From an uncultured Muribaculaceae bacterium (GTDB lineage Bacteria; Bacteroidota; Bacteroidia; Bacteroidales; Muribaculaceae), in contig CAJUSZ010000010.1 of NCBI GenBank assembly GCA_910589425.1, forward strand, positions 13,485 through 77,484: a DNA stretch of 64,000 nt. Reading direction: 5' to 3'. The notes under the pieces were generated by a model that saw only the letters and a program-made list of their open reading frames with translations, was not told the DNA's origin and searched no databases. Shown here piece by piece: positions 17,929 through 26,370 of the stretch; position 1 is the first letter of the stretch; each line of letters begins with the position of its first letter. The position numbers and the translations under genes are program-made.

Positions 17929-18897
17929 TCAGTCTTCGACAGGAGTGTCGGGATTGAACGGCTTCTGGGGATCGTTGATGTATGAGCCTGTGAAGGATCC
18001 GTAATAATACACCTTCGTCCCGTTTCCGAGCTTATCCTCCATAGCTTTGTTACGCACTGTATACTCTATCGACACGTTGGTAAGATCCTCGGATGTGGTG
18101 CGCAGTTTGAACGACTCGAACGGGAAACTGTCATTCGGTGTCAGGATATTGCCATCCGACTGATTGGGGTTGAAATTGGTTCCTTCGATAACATAACCGC
18201 CCCGCTCGAGATTGATCTTGAGATCCTTCAGAATCAGGATCAGCGCAGGAGCCTGCTCAGCAAATTTCACATTGTAGAGAACCACATCCGCTGTGAGCTT
18301 GTCAAGATCCATCACAACGCGATAGTGGCCGGACTTGGTCTTGTATACCTGATTCTGTCCCTGGTATTCAAATGTCGTTGTGGTTACGCCCCGGTATGTC
18401 ACGTCAGGCTGGAACGTTGCCACCGAATAGGCAGTACCTATATTATAGGTGGCGATCACGAACGGATGATAGTCGGCGAAAGTATTGCTTACAGTAGGCT
18501 GCGAGCTTTGTTTACGATAGAACAGGCCTGAAATCCGGCAATTGAAATTAGTTATCTGCTGCATGCCGGCATCAATCTGTCCGCTTGCTTTATTGAGGAT
18601 GATGAGATCGCCGTCCGTGTACCGCTGTACTTTGATAGGCACATCAGAGACCGACATTACATGGTTCATCCCCTCAAACATGAGGTTGGTCGACGACACG
18701 GATACCGACTTCGTGCCCACGAAATCAAAAAGATAAAAGCACGAGGTAACGAACGGCTCAGCTGAGGTGTTGCGCGGAGTAAACAGATTTGACGTAAGGT
18801 ATTGCTTGTTGTAGGTGAAGTCGGCCTTTTCCTCGTTGCAGGAAACGAGAGGAAGAAGCAACGCGGCACATCCCGCGATAAATGTCAGTTTTTTCAT
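17929..18897 (-). CDS. Lipoprotein partner of the adjacent TonB receptor, family unknown
   Basis: A 322-residue protein starting MKKLTFIAGCAALLLPLVSC; the lipobox LVSC predicts lipidation at cysteine 20. The mature part is rich in threonine, tyrosine and valine and looks all-beta. I do not recognise the family; it is not SusD-like (no alpha-helical TPR pattern). It begins 25 bases after the TonB receptor stop, so the two are almost certainly co-transcribed and probably act together at the outer membrane. The frame extends 17 residues upstream of the chosen ATG, but without a signal peptide at its start. Confidence 0.8.
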   Translation of the reverse strand: MKKLTFIAGCAALLLPLVSCNEEKADFTYNKQYLTSNLFTPRNTSAEPFVTSCFYLFDFVGTKSVSVSSTNLMFEGMNHVMSVSDVPIKVQRYTDGDLIILNKASGQIDAGMQQITNFNCRISGLFYRKQSSQPTVSNTFADYHPFVIATYNIGTAYSVATFQPDVTYRGVTTTTFEYQGQNQVYKTKSGHYRVVMDLDKLTADVVLYNVKFAEQAPALILILKDLKINLERGGYVIEGTNFNPNQSDGNILTPNDSFPFESFKLRTTSEDLTNVSIEYTVRNKAMEDKLGNGTKVYYYGSFTGSYINDPQKPFNPDTPVED

Positions 18898-18922
18898 ATA
18901 TCTATTGATTTTAGTTAGTATT

Positions 18923-21184
18923 TCAGATATGGGCTGATATGGCGACACCTACCTGCAACGGCTTTCCCCGCTGTAGAAAACGGTTGCCTATCGACTTGAA
19001 GTAGAACGTATGGTATCTTGTGTCGGAAAGATTTGTTCCGTAGATCTTCACGTCCCATTTGTCAGCCATCAGAGTTACCGATGCCCCAGGCAGAAGATAG
19101 AAAGGCTGGGAGATTGTATTTTCCTCATCCCAATATATCTTGCCCGTCCCACGCAGGTTAAGGTCAAAATCCAACGATCTCAAAACGGAATGAGACAACG
19201 CAAGGGAATAGACTGCCTGGACAAAAAGCGTATTTCCAGGGGCATAAGGCAGATACTTCCCGGCATGGTTTACCTTTCCGTCAAAAAAATCCCTGAACTT
19301 GGCATTGGTATACCCGTATGACACCCTGAGCGAAAGGGGGTCAACGGGAGTTGCGGCAACGGAGAGTTCAAATCCGAAACTTCTTGTCTTTCCGGCGTTG
19401 GTCATCATTCTTCCGGTTGTGGTTCCAGGAGGAAACATGGTCAGCTGCTGATCGCGGCAGTCGATATAGAACGCGGCTATGTCCGCTGTGATCGACCAGG
19501 GGGAGAAACTCAGATGCGAACCGATCTCAAAATTCCACGAATATTCCGGCTTGTAGCTTACCATCTTCTCAATATCGTAAGCAGCCCCTATCCCCATAAG
19601 CCCCATAAGCCTCTGCTGCAACACATCGGAAAACATCTGGGTATTGAATCCACCCGACTTATAACCCTTGGCTATATTAAGGTACAAGTTTGCAGGAGAG
19701 TCAGCCGGGAGATCATAGAGAATTGTCAGCTTGGGGATGAAATTCAGAAAATGATTCGAATGTTTCCCTCTGTCGTCAATATCTACGACAGCATGTCCCG
19801 CGGGAGTGAACGAACCATCTGCCTGGCGATCGAACACGGTATAGCCCGTATTGCATCGGCTATGATAATCCATCGACACATGCTCATAATCGAGTCTCAT
19901 GGCAAGCGAAAGCTTGAACCGGCCGAGCGAAAGATCCGACTTATGATATAACGCAAGCCCCCATGTAGGCATTATGAACCTGCTTGAGAGCAAAAAATCC
20001 CTCGTATCCCATGATATGGGATGATTCGGGTTACCCTGGTTACGATAATGCTCTATGAGCTGCGAGATTCCGTGATCAAGAAACCGGACCGGAGCATCCA
20101 TGTGCAGATGCTTATAGAATCCGAACGCGCCGGCAAGCCACGCATAGCACCCGCCCGTATCCTTCGATTTTATCACAAGATCCTGCGTGAATCCCGGCTC
20201 CCGTTTTTTCTGTGTCAGCGTAAAGTAATCTTCAGGAAGAAAATCCTGATCAAGAGTCATATTGTCGTCAATGTACTGAAACGATGACATTGATGACAAA
20301 ATGAACTTATCAGCATTCCATGTAAGGGTCAATCCATCATTTACCACAGTCCGCTTATAAAAACATGTGTCGTTATAAGCGATTTTCCCAGACTCGATAT
20401 TCTCGTAGGGATATCCCCCCTGCCGAAGGACTGAAAGAGACGCCACATTCTGAAGCATCACACCGTCAGAGATCCGCCATTGGTATTTGCTTCTCAGTCC
20501 CAACGAACGCTCCGGATCCGCCATCTTACCATTGTATTCGTTTTTGAAAAGGCCTCTCGACCAACTGAACGACGCACCGAACGACAATGCATGCCTGAGA
20601 TTGAATTTATGATACCACGATGCGGCAGCCTTGACATTCACAGGCGAGGAGAACTCGGCTTTCAGCCTCCACCCCTGAAACCTGAAAGGGGATAGTGTAG
20701 ATATATTGATCTGTCCGGCCATAGTGTTGCGCCCATATAAAGCTGTCTGCGGGCCGCGCAACATCTCTACCGAAGCAATATCGGCAATGTCCAGATCGTA
20801 CGCATCTTTATTAAGGAAAGGCACATTATCGACATTTAATCCAACCGACGGCTGATCCATCCTCGCCCCTATTCCTCTCACATATATTGATGATGTGATA
20901 CGAGATCCATAGTCGGGGATAAAAAAGTTGGGCACAACGTCCGAAAGGCTTTTTATTGCCATTGCATTCAGTCGCTCCGCCTCGACCCTGCCGATAACAG
21001 TCGAAGCTTCAGGCAAAGAGAACAGCTTGGTCGGCTGCTTGATTGACGTAACACTAATTTCCTGAAGCACAACCGTGTCCGCCACATCCTCAATAGCCGA
21101 AGATGTAACAGGGACTTGCGCCCGGGCATATCCCGACACAAGGAAGGCTGCACATAAAATCAAACCGACAATCAATCTTATCAT
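18923..21184 (-). CDS. TonB-dependent outer-membrane receptor
   Basis: 753 residues from MIRLIVGLILCAAFLVSG (signal peptide ending YARAQ). A TonB-box-like stretch (DTVVLQEISVTS) is followed by a plug domain with IYVRGIGARMDQPSVGLNVD, VEMLRGPQTALYGRNTMAGQ and a ~22-strand barrel. Unlike most Bacteroidales receptors it has no carboxypeptidase-regulatory-like domain before the plug, so it resembles siderophore/cobalamin-type receptors more than SusC. The C-terminus ends AISAHI rather than in an aromatic residue, which is unusual. The partner lipoprotein follows after 25 bases. Substrate unknown. Confidence 0.92.
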   Translation of the reverse strand: MIRLIVGLILCAAFLVSGYARAQVPVTSSAIEDVADTVVLQEISVTSIKQPTKLFSLPEASTVIGRVEAERLNAMAIKSLSDVVPNFFIPDYGSRITSSIYVRGIGARMDQPSVGLNVDNVPFLNKDAYDLDIADIASVEMLRGPQTALYGRNTMAGQINISTLSPFRFQGWRLKAEFSSPVNVKAAASWYHKFNLRHALSFGASFSWSRGLFKNEYNGKMADPERSLGLRSKYQWRISDGVMLQNVASLSVLRQGGYPYENIESGKIAYNDTCFYKRTVVNDGLTLTWNADKFILSSMSSFQYIDDNMTLDQDFLPEDYFTLTQKKREPGFTQDLVIKSKDTGGCYAWLAGAFGFYKHLHMDAPVRFLDHGISQLIEHYRNQGNPNHPISWDTRDFLLSSRFIMPTWGLALYHKSDLSLGRFKLSLAMRLDYEHVSMDYHSRCNTGYTVFDRQADGSFTPAGHAVVDIDDRGKHSNHFLNFIPKLTILYDLPADSPANLYLNIAKGYKSGGFNTQMFSDVLQQRLMGLMGIGAAYDIEKMVSYKPEYSWNFEIGSHLSFSPWSITADIAAFYIDCRDQQLTMFPPGTTTGRMMTNAGKTRSFGFELSVAATPVDPLSLRVSYGYTNAKFRDFFDGKVNHAGKYLPYAPGNTLFVQAVYSLALSHSVLRSLDFDLNLRGTGKIYWDEENTISQPFYLLPGASVTLMADKWDVKIYGTNLSDTRYHTFYFKSIGNRFLQRGKPLQVGVAISAHI

Positions 21185-21355
21185 ATCGAAAGCAAAATTA
21201 ACAAATTGCAGATTCACGGTCAATCCCAATAAATGATGATTTTTCCATGACGCATGTCTGATTTCACCACCGCACGTATAATAATCCATATAGCGCATCA
21301 GTTAAGTTAATGGTGGAATATGACTGTACTGCTCCGCCTACACCTCGACTATATT

Positions 21356-22555
21356 ATGAAATCAATCAAAGAACTCTACAGAATAGGAACAGGCCCGTCT
21401 TCGAGCCACACAATGGGACCGCGCTACGCCGCCGAAGAATTCAGGCAGAAGCATCCTGACTCAAAAAAATTCCAGGTAACGCTCTACGGAAGTCTCGCAG
21501 CCACTGGGAAGGGACACCTTACCGACGTAGCACTCGAGGATGTACTCGGGCGCGAAGGAAGAGAAGTGGAAATAATTTGGAAACCGGATATATTTCTCCC
21601 TTTTCATCCCAACGGACTCGAATTCAAGGCTATCCAAAAAGACGGGACAGAGACGGACCCATGGATTGTCTACAGCGTCGGAGGTGGAGCAATCGTCTCG
21701 GAAAATGGAGAAAAACTTGAAAGCGGGGAAATCTACGACAAGAGTTCGATGACTGAAATAATGAACTATTGCGAAGACACCGGCAGATGCTACTGGGAAT
21801 ATGTGGAAGATTGCGAGGGTCCTGAAATCTGGGACTATCTCCGGAAGGTATGGAATGCGATGAAAGAATCAGTGGAACGCGGACTTGCCCACGAAGGGAG
21901 GCTTCCCGGCCCGCTTAATCTCCGAAGAAAAGCCACGTCATATCTTGTGAAAGCCGAGGGATTCAAAGACAACCTCCGCAACCGCGGACTGACATTCGCC
22001 TACGCCCTTGCAGTAAGCGAGGAAAACGCATCCGGAGGCGTGATAGTGACAGCGCCCACATGCGGGTCATCCGGTGTGGTTCCGGGGGCATTATACCATA
22101 TATGGAAAAGCCGTGGATTTCCCGAGGTAATGATGCTCAGAGCGCTGGCTACGGCCGGACTCGTAGGCAATATAGTCAAACACAATGCGAGCATATCAGG
22201 AGCCGAGGTAGGATGCCAGGGTGAGGTCGGCGTGGCATGCGCAATGGCTGCGGCCGCAGCGTGCCAACTGTTTGGAGGCAGTCCGGCCCAGATAGAATAC
22301 GCCGCGGAGATGGGGCTTGAGCATCATCTCGGAATGACATGCGACCCTGTATGCGGACTTGTCCAGATTCCATGCATCGAACGTAATGCCTACGCGGCGG
22401 CGAGGGCGCTTGATGCCAATATATACGCCACATTTACTGACGGGCAACATCGCGTTACGTTCGACAAGCTTGTCAAGGTCATGAAACAAACCGGCCACGA
22501 TCTCCCTTCCCTCTACAAAGAGACCGCTACCGGAGGCCTTGCCGCAGAGATGTAA
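21356..22555 (+). CDS. sdaA: L-serine ammonia-lyase (L-serine dehydratase), [4Fe-4S] type
   Basis: Deaminates L-serine to pyruvate and ammonia in the cytoplasm. 399 residues from MKSIKELYRIGTGPSSSHTM, with beta and alpha domains fused in one chain. The GTGPSSSHTMGP motif and the cysteines of TCGSSGVVPG and of CDPVCGLVQIPC are the cluster-binding and active-site features. The frame opens 12 codons earlier, but the chosen ATG matches the family N-terminus. It is divergent from the receptor at 18923 and is followed 53 bases later by rnz. Confidence 0.95.
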   Translation: MKSIKELYRIGTGPSSSHTMGPRYAAEEFRQKHPDSKKFQVTLYGSLAATGKGHLTDVALEDVLGREGREVEIIWKPDIFLPFHPNGLEFKAIQKDGTETDPWIVYSVGGGAIVSENGEKLESGEIYDKSSMTEIMNYCEDTGRCYWEYVEDCEGPEIWDYLRKVWNAMKESVERGLAHEGRLPGPLNLRRKATSYLVKAEGFKDNLRNRGLTFAYALAVSEENASGGVIVTAPTCGSSGVVPGALYHIWKSRGFPEVMMLRALATAGLVGNIVKHNASISGAEVGCQGEVGVACAMAAAAACQLFGGSPAQIEYAAEMGLEHHLGMTCDPVCGLVQIPCIERNAYAAARALDANIYATFTDGQHRVTFDKLVKVMKQTGHDLPSLYKETATGGLAAEM

Positions 22556-22608
22556 CGGACCTGCGTATTGACCATCCCCTCAAAAAGCCATTCTTTTCAA
22601 GCTGACCA

Positions 22609-23520
22609 ATGTCTGATTTCAAGATCCATACCCTCGGTTGCGGCTCCGCAAAGCCGACTTTACGCCATCAGCCTTCCTCCACAATCGTTGACTATCGTGG
22701 TAATCTGTTCATGATAGATTGCGGAGAGGGCGCCCAGGTGGCCATGCAGCGTTTCAGGCTGAAACTGCCAAGACTCAGGCATGTTTTCCTCACCCATCTT
22801 CATGGCGACCACGTACTCGGTCTTCCGGGACTCATCGGCACTATGGGGCTTTCAGGCGGAGGCGGGGAAATAACTATCCATACTTTTGAAGAAGGGAAGA
22901 GGATACTGTCGGAGATAATCGGCTATTTCTCACGGGATCTTCCTATCAAGGTCAACTACAATGTATTCAAGCCGGAAGAAGCAGTGATCTACGAAGGTAA
23001 ATCCATAAGTGTGCGCACAGTCCCACTGCAACACAGAGTGCCGGCCGTAGGATTCATATTTGAAGAGAACAAGAAAGAACGGCATATCATAAGAGACGCA
23101 TGCGATTTTCATTATGTCCCTGTGAGCCGGTTGAAAGATATTAAAAACGGCGAAGACTTCATCAAGCCGGACGGAACACTGATTCCAAACAGCCATCTCA
23201 CTACAGATCCGGATCCGTCAAGAAAGTACGCCCACATCAGCGACACGGCATTCGTGCCCGGACTCGCGGATAAGATCGGTCCCGTGGATCTTCTGTTTCA
23301 TGAGACCACATATCTTGACTCTCACGAAAGCGACGCTTCAAAAAGAGGACATTCCACTGCCAGGCAGGCTGCGAAAATGGCAAGACTATGCGGGGCGAAA
23401 AGGCTGCTCACAGGCCACTATTCTTCGCGCTACCGCAACGACGAAGCGTTTCTCCTTGAAGCCCTCGAAGAGTTTCCCGACGTCATCCTCAATAATGAAG
23501 GATTGACAACCGAACTATGA
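22609..23520 (+). CDS. rnz: Ribonuclease Z
   Basis: Zinc-dependent endonuclease that trims tRNA 3' ends, 303 residues. The metallo-beta-lactamase motif THLHGDH spans residues 62-68; further ligands are in SDTAFVPG and the HSTA/GHYSSRY region, with SSRY being typical of RNase Z. The end overlaps the end of the convergent permease gene by 6 bases. Confidence 0.95.
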   Translation: MSDFKIHTLGCGSAKPTLRHQPSSTIVDYRGNLFMIDCGEGAQVAMQRFRLKLPRLRHVFLTHLHGDHVLGLPGLIGTMGLSGGGGEITIHTFEEGKRILSEIIGYFSRDLPIKVNYNVFKPEEAVIYEGKSISVRTVPLQHRVPAVGFIFEENKKERHIIRDACDFHYVPVSRLKDIKNGEDFIKPDGTLIPNSHLTTDPDPSRKYAHISDTAFVPGLADKIGPVDLLFHETTYLDSHESDASKRGHSTARQAAKMARLCGAKRLLTGHYSSRYRNDEAFLLEALEEFPDVILNNEGLTTEL

Positions 23521-25434
23521 CACGCCTTGTCCTTCCTCGAGGATTTTTTCAATAGCAGCGCATGTGGACACAATTTTGCGTAAATCCTTTTTAAGAGTCT
23601 TCTGATACCTGATCCCGATAAGCCATACCGGTATTCCCACAGGGAAAAGAATCATCAACACTTTCCCAAGCCACTGGCGGCGCGACGGATGGTAAAGCCA
23701 AAGCTGGCGTATGACGGGAAAATCTATTAATTTATTGACAGCCATCGGATTTCTGCAATCAGTCAGATAACTGACAGTCGATTCCAACTCACCTGATATC
23801 TTCCTGATCTCACCTGTGTCATATCCCTTCACCCAATATGTGGAATATTTCTGAACAGCTCCGTTGGCAGACAGGAAATCTGACGAGGCGATGCGCAGAC
23901 ATTCAAGCCGGGAGATAGCCTCAGCTGTAGAAATATCATTTATAATCACCTCCTTGTAGTTAACTTTACGTACCGGGCGTGTGCCGAGGATCTTACGGAT
24001 CAACGAGAGATAAAGATCCTTGTCGAACACGGCGGAATCGTTCATGGCTTTCCACGTTACGTATATTCCCAAAGGAGCAAGTATGGCTGTCGACAACCAC
24101 ATTCCGAACCACACTTCCCACCGTCCGTCGCGCGACATCTTGTAGCCCGTGTTGTCAATGATGTAATAAACCAGGAACAGCAACACTGAAATGACCAGCG
24201 GCGTCCCTATCCCGCCTTTCCGTATTATGGCTCCGAGCGGCGCACCGATGAAGAAGAATATCAGACACGCGACAGAAAGAGTGTATTTCTTCAGCAATTC
24301 GATTTCGTGTCTGCGCAACGATTTTCTATCGTCAGCCACTGTTACACCCTTGAACTCATATTCGTTCCTCTCCCTGCGGATGCTTTGCATCGCTCCCTCC
24401 GCCACCTGACGGCGTCCACTCTCATCAAGCTTCATCAGCAAGGAATCGAGGCTGACTGGCTTATCTTTGGACAACATGCCTTCGGTGCCGGGAGCAGAGC
24501 CATAGCCGTTGTATCCGCCCATATCGCCATGAATTATCCGCAACGGGCCTTTATTCAGAACCACAGTGTTTTCACGGCCTATGGAATCAAGCCTGACATT
24601 TATGGAATCTATCGTATGGTGGAGTTCCGCGATGTTCTTTCCGACATACTGTTTACGCATGGAGTTATCGTCAAGCCTGTTGAAATTGGCGTCGAAAGGA
24701 ATCAGGACCTGCTTGTCGAAAAATGATTCGCGTCTGAAGGGAACGTTTGCGTCGAGCGAAGTCTGGTCTCTGAGATTCTCAAACTGCTCTCCCTGATAAA
24801 GATGAAGAAAAAGCCAACGGTTGTCCGGAGTGAAAGCAAGCCGAGCCGAATCTGCGAGAAGAATCGTCCCCTGATCCCCGCCGCGGCTTACGTCATAGAT
24901 CATCACATCATGCAGAATACCAGTCTCCTTGTCTTTATTCTTCACATAGAGGTTATATCCCGGGATCTGATCGTAGAACACACCCTCGGGAATCTCAAGT
25001 TCCGGACTTTTCTGCTTCATGGAAAAAAGCAGAGTCCACATTTTCACCTGAGCGGTCGGCAAGACATTATTCTGAAAAAAGAAAGCCCCCACGGCAATGC
25101 CGCCTATAAGCACGATCAGAGGCGCCATCACCCTGACAAGCGATATTCCTGACGCCTTCATCGCCGTCAGTTCAAATTTCTCCCCGAGATTTCCGAATGT
25201 CATCAGGCTCGCCAAAAGGATTGCAAGAGGGAGAGCCATCGGAACCATGCTGACAGCAGCATAAAAGAATAATTCGGCGAGAACACCGAGCGAAAGCCCC
25301 TTGCCCACCAGATCATCTATATATTTCCAGAGAAACTGCATCAGCACAATGAAGAGTACGATGAAGAATGTCATCGCGAACAGAGGAAGAAAACTCTTCA
25401 GAATGAACCAATGCAACCGTTTTATGACGCGCAT
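23515..25434 (-). CDS. LptF/LptG-family lipopolysaccharide export permease
   Basis: YjgP/YjgQ family, 639 residues from MRVIKRLHWFILKSFLPLF. The N-terminal half has the family pattern (first helix, FEKASGISLVRVMAPL-like coupling region seen as LTAMKASGISLVRVM), a periplasmic beta-jellyroll part around residues 150-350, and three more helices; the last ~150 residues are an extra cytoplasmic/membrane tail seen in Bacteroidetes members. With LptB and a second copy it would move LPS across the envelope. I cannot tell F from G. The frame extends upstream past its own likely -7 element, so the later ATG is chosen. Confidence 0.88.
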   Translation of the reverse strand: MRVIKRLHWFILKSFLPLFAMTFFIVLFIVLMQFLWKYIDDLVGKGLSLGVLAELFFYAAVSMVPMALPLAILLASLMTFGNLGEKFELTAMKASGISLVRVMAPLIVLIGGIAVGAFFFQNNVLPTAQVKMWTLLFSMKQKSPELEIPEGVFYDQIPGYNLYVKNKDKETGILHDVMIYDVSRGGDQGTILLADSARLAFTPDNRWLFLHLYQGEQFENLRDQTSLDANVPFRRESFFDKQVLIPFDANFNRLDDNSMRKQYVGKNIAELHHTIDSINVRLDSIGRENTVVLNKGPLRIIHGDMGGYNGYGSAPGTEGMLSKDKPVSLDSLLMKLDESGRRQVAEGAMQSIRRERNEYEFKGVTVADDRKSLRRHEIELLKKYTLSVACLIFFFIGAPLGAIIRKGGIGTPLVISVLLFLVYYIIDNTGYKMSRDGRWEVWFGMWLSTAILAPLGIYVTWKAMNDSAVFDKDLYLSLIRKILGTRPVRKVNYKEVIINDISTAEAISRLECLRIASSDFLSANGAVQKYSTYWVKGYDTGEIRKISGELESTVSYLTDCRNPMAVNKLIDFPVIRQLWLYHPSRRQWLGKVLMILFPVGIPVWLIGIRYQKTLKKDLRKIVSTCAAIEKILEEGQGVS

Positions 25435-25492
25435 ATATCTATTATAATGACATCTATGGCATACACCGAGCCGTCCGATGCCTAATGTAATG

Positions 25493-25520
25493 CAAAAGTA
25501 CAAAAAATTTCGTAACTTTG
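25493..25520. promoter_or_regulatory. Back-to-back -7 elements
   Basis: TACTTTTG reads on the minus strand (25500-25493) toward the permease gene, and TAACTTTG reads on the plus strand (25513-25520) toward the SH3-like gene. Both fit TAnnTTTG, 12 bases apart. Neither has a good TTTG at the -33 distance, so the two promoters may compete or be weak. Confidence 0.5.
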
Positions 25521-25565
25521 CATAAACACAAATCTTCAATACCCAAAGGTCTACAGTTTTTTAAT

Positions 25566-26168
25566 ATGAAAAAGGTTCTTTTATCTGCTATATTCTCTAT
25601 TACAGGAATAGTCGGTATCGCGGCCCAGTCCCAATATGTATTGCCGATCGACGGAAACGTAAATCTCAGAACTGCTGCATCCAAGACCGCTGCCAAAGCA
25701 GGCACTTTGACAGCATCCGATTTATTGCCATGCCTCGAGGAACTTGATGGATGGTATAAAGTGAATTATGACGGTAAGGATGCTTTCGTTTCCATGTCCG
25801 TGGCACGCACATGCGATGCAATAGTTCCAGAAGAAATATTCGGCAAAGACCTCGGTTCAGCTAAGGCTTGGGACAAAACCAGACACCAGGGACTTATTAA
25901 AATCACCAGAATAGATCAAGATCATGCGTTTATCCAGATGGAATGGATGCGTGTAAATCTACCGGCTGAATCCTACAGCTACGTCGCAACCGTGAAAGAT
26001 GGAAAAATAACAGCGACACATTCATCCGGAGTCTGGGTTGATCCCGACCGACCTCTAAATGAGATATTGAATGACCTCTATCCATTGGAAAAACAGATTC
26101 CGGTCGGATTCGACGAGTTTAACAACACTATATTTTTCAACGGAGCCGAGTTCTCGGAATATGAATGA
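25566..26168 (+). CDS. Secreted SH3-like domain protein
   Basis: 200 residues from MKKVLLSAIFSITGIVGIAAQ, a clean signal peptide. Residues ~24-75 (DGNVNLRTAASKTAAKAGTL ... WYKVNYDGKDAFVSMSV) match a bacterial SH3 domain, which usually binds peptidoglycan or peptides. The rest (~120 residues) is a beta-rich domain I do not recognise. It stands alone, divergent from the permease, and is followed by the micro-ORF element at 26212-26348. Confidence 0.8.
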   Translation: MKKVLLSAIFSITGIVGIAAQSQYVLPIDGNVNLRTAASKTAAKAGTLTASDLLPCLEELDGWYKVNYDGKDAFVSMSVARTCDAIVPEEIFGKDLGSAKAWDKTRHQGLIKITRIDQDHAFIQMEWMRVNLPAESYSYVATVKDGKITATHSSGVWVDPDRPLNEILNDLYPLEKQIPVGFDEFNNTIFFNGAEFSEYE

Positions 26169-26211
26169 TCCGGATTCCTCCGGATGCCACTACAAAACAC
26201 ATAAAAAATAT

Positions 26212-26244
26212 TGAGGGAGACTGTTATCACAACAATCTCCCTCA
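26212..26244 (+). terminator. Hairpin at the head of micro-ORF element copy 1
   Basis: Nine-base perfect arms (26212-26220 and 26236-26244) with an inner GTT/AAC pair. It lies 44 bases past the SH3-like stop and may end that transcript, though no strong T run follows directly. Copy 2 of the element has an unrelated hairpin at the same place. Confidence 0.45.
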
Positions 26245-26247
26245 TGA

Positions 26248-26295
26248 TTTCCATAATACTTTTTTAGAACTAACCTAACATCATGAAACGATTTT
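26248..26295 (+). repeat. Conserved 46-base block, copy 1
   Basis: Contains TTTCCATAATACTTTTT, AACTAACCTAACATC and the first codons of a micro-ORF. It is identical to the minus-strand block at 51618-51663 apart from a 2-base (TA) insertion here. No other part of the window repeats so exactly. Confidence 0.85.
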
Positions 26296-26348
26296 ATGTC
26301 TCTATAACATCAGGCCTGCTGAAAAAGTTCACGCAAACCGTTTTTTAG
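26283..26348 (+). CDS. Micro-ORF, MKRF family, copy 1
   Basis: 21 codons, beginning MKRFYVSITSGLL and ending QTVF with TAG. It sits directly behind the conserved leader block. The homologous ORF at 51545-51631 shares M, K, R, F, I, T, S, L, F, V and F at the same positions, with synonymous changes (TCA/TCT, CTG/TTG), which suggests that the peptide matters. No TTTG/TAnnTTTG promoter is seen in front. Function unknown; it could also be an untranslated RNA. Confidence 0.4.
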   Translation: MKRFYVSITSGLLKKFTQTVF

Positions 26349-26370
26349 TGCTTGTTCCTAAAGAAAGCTG

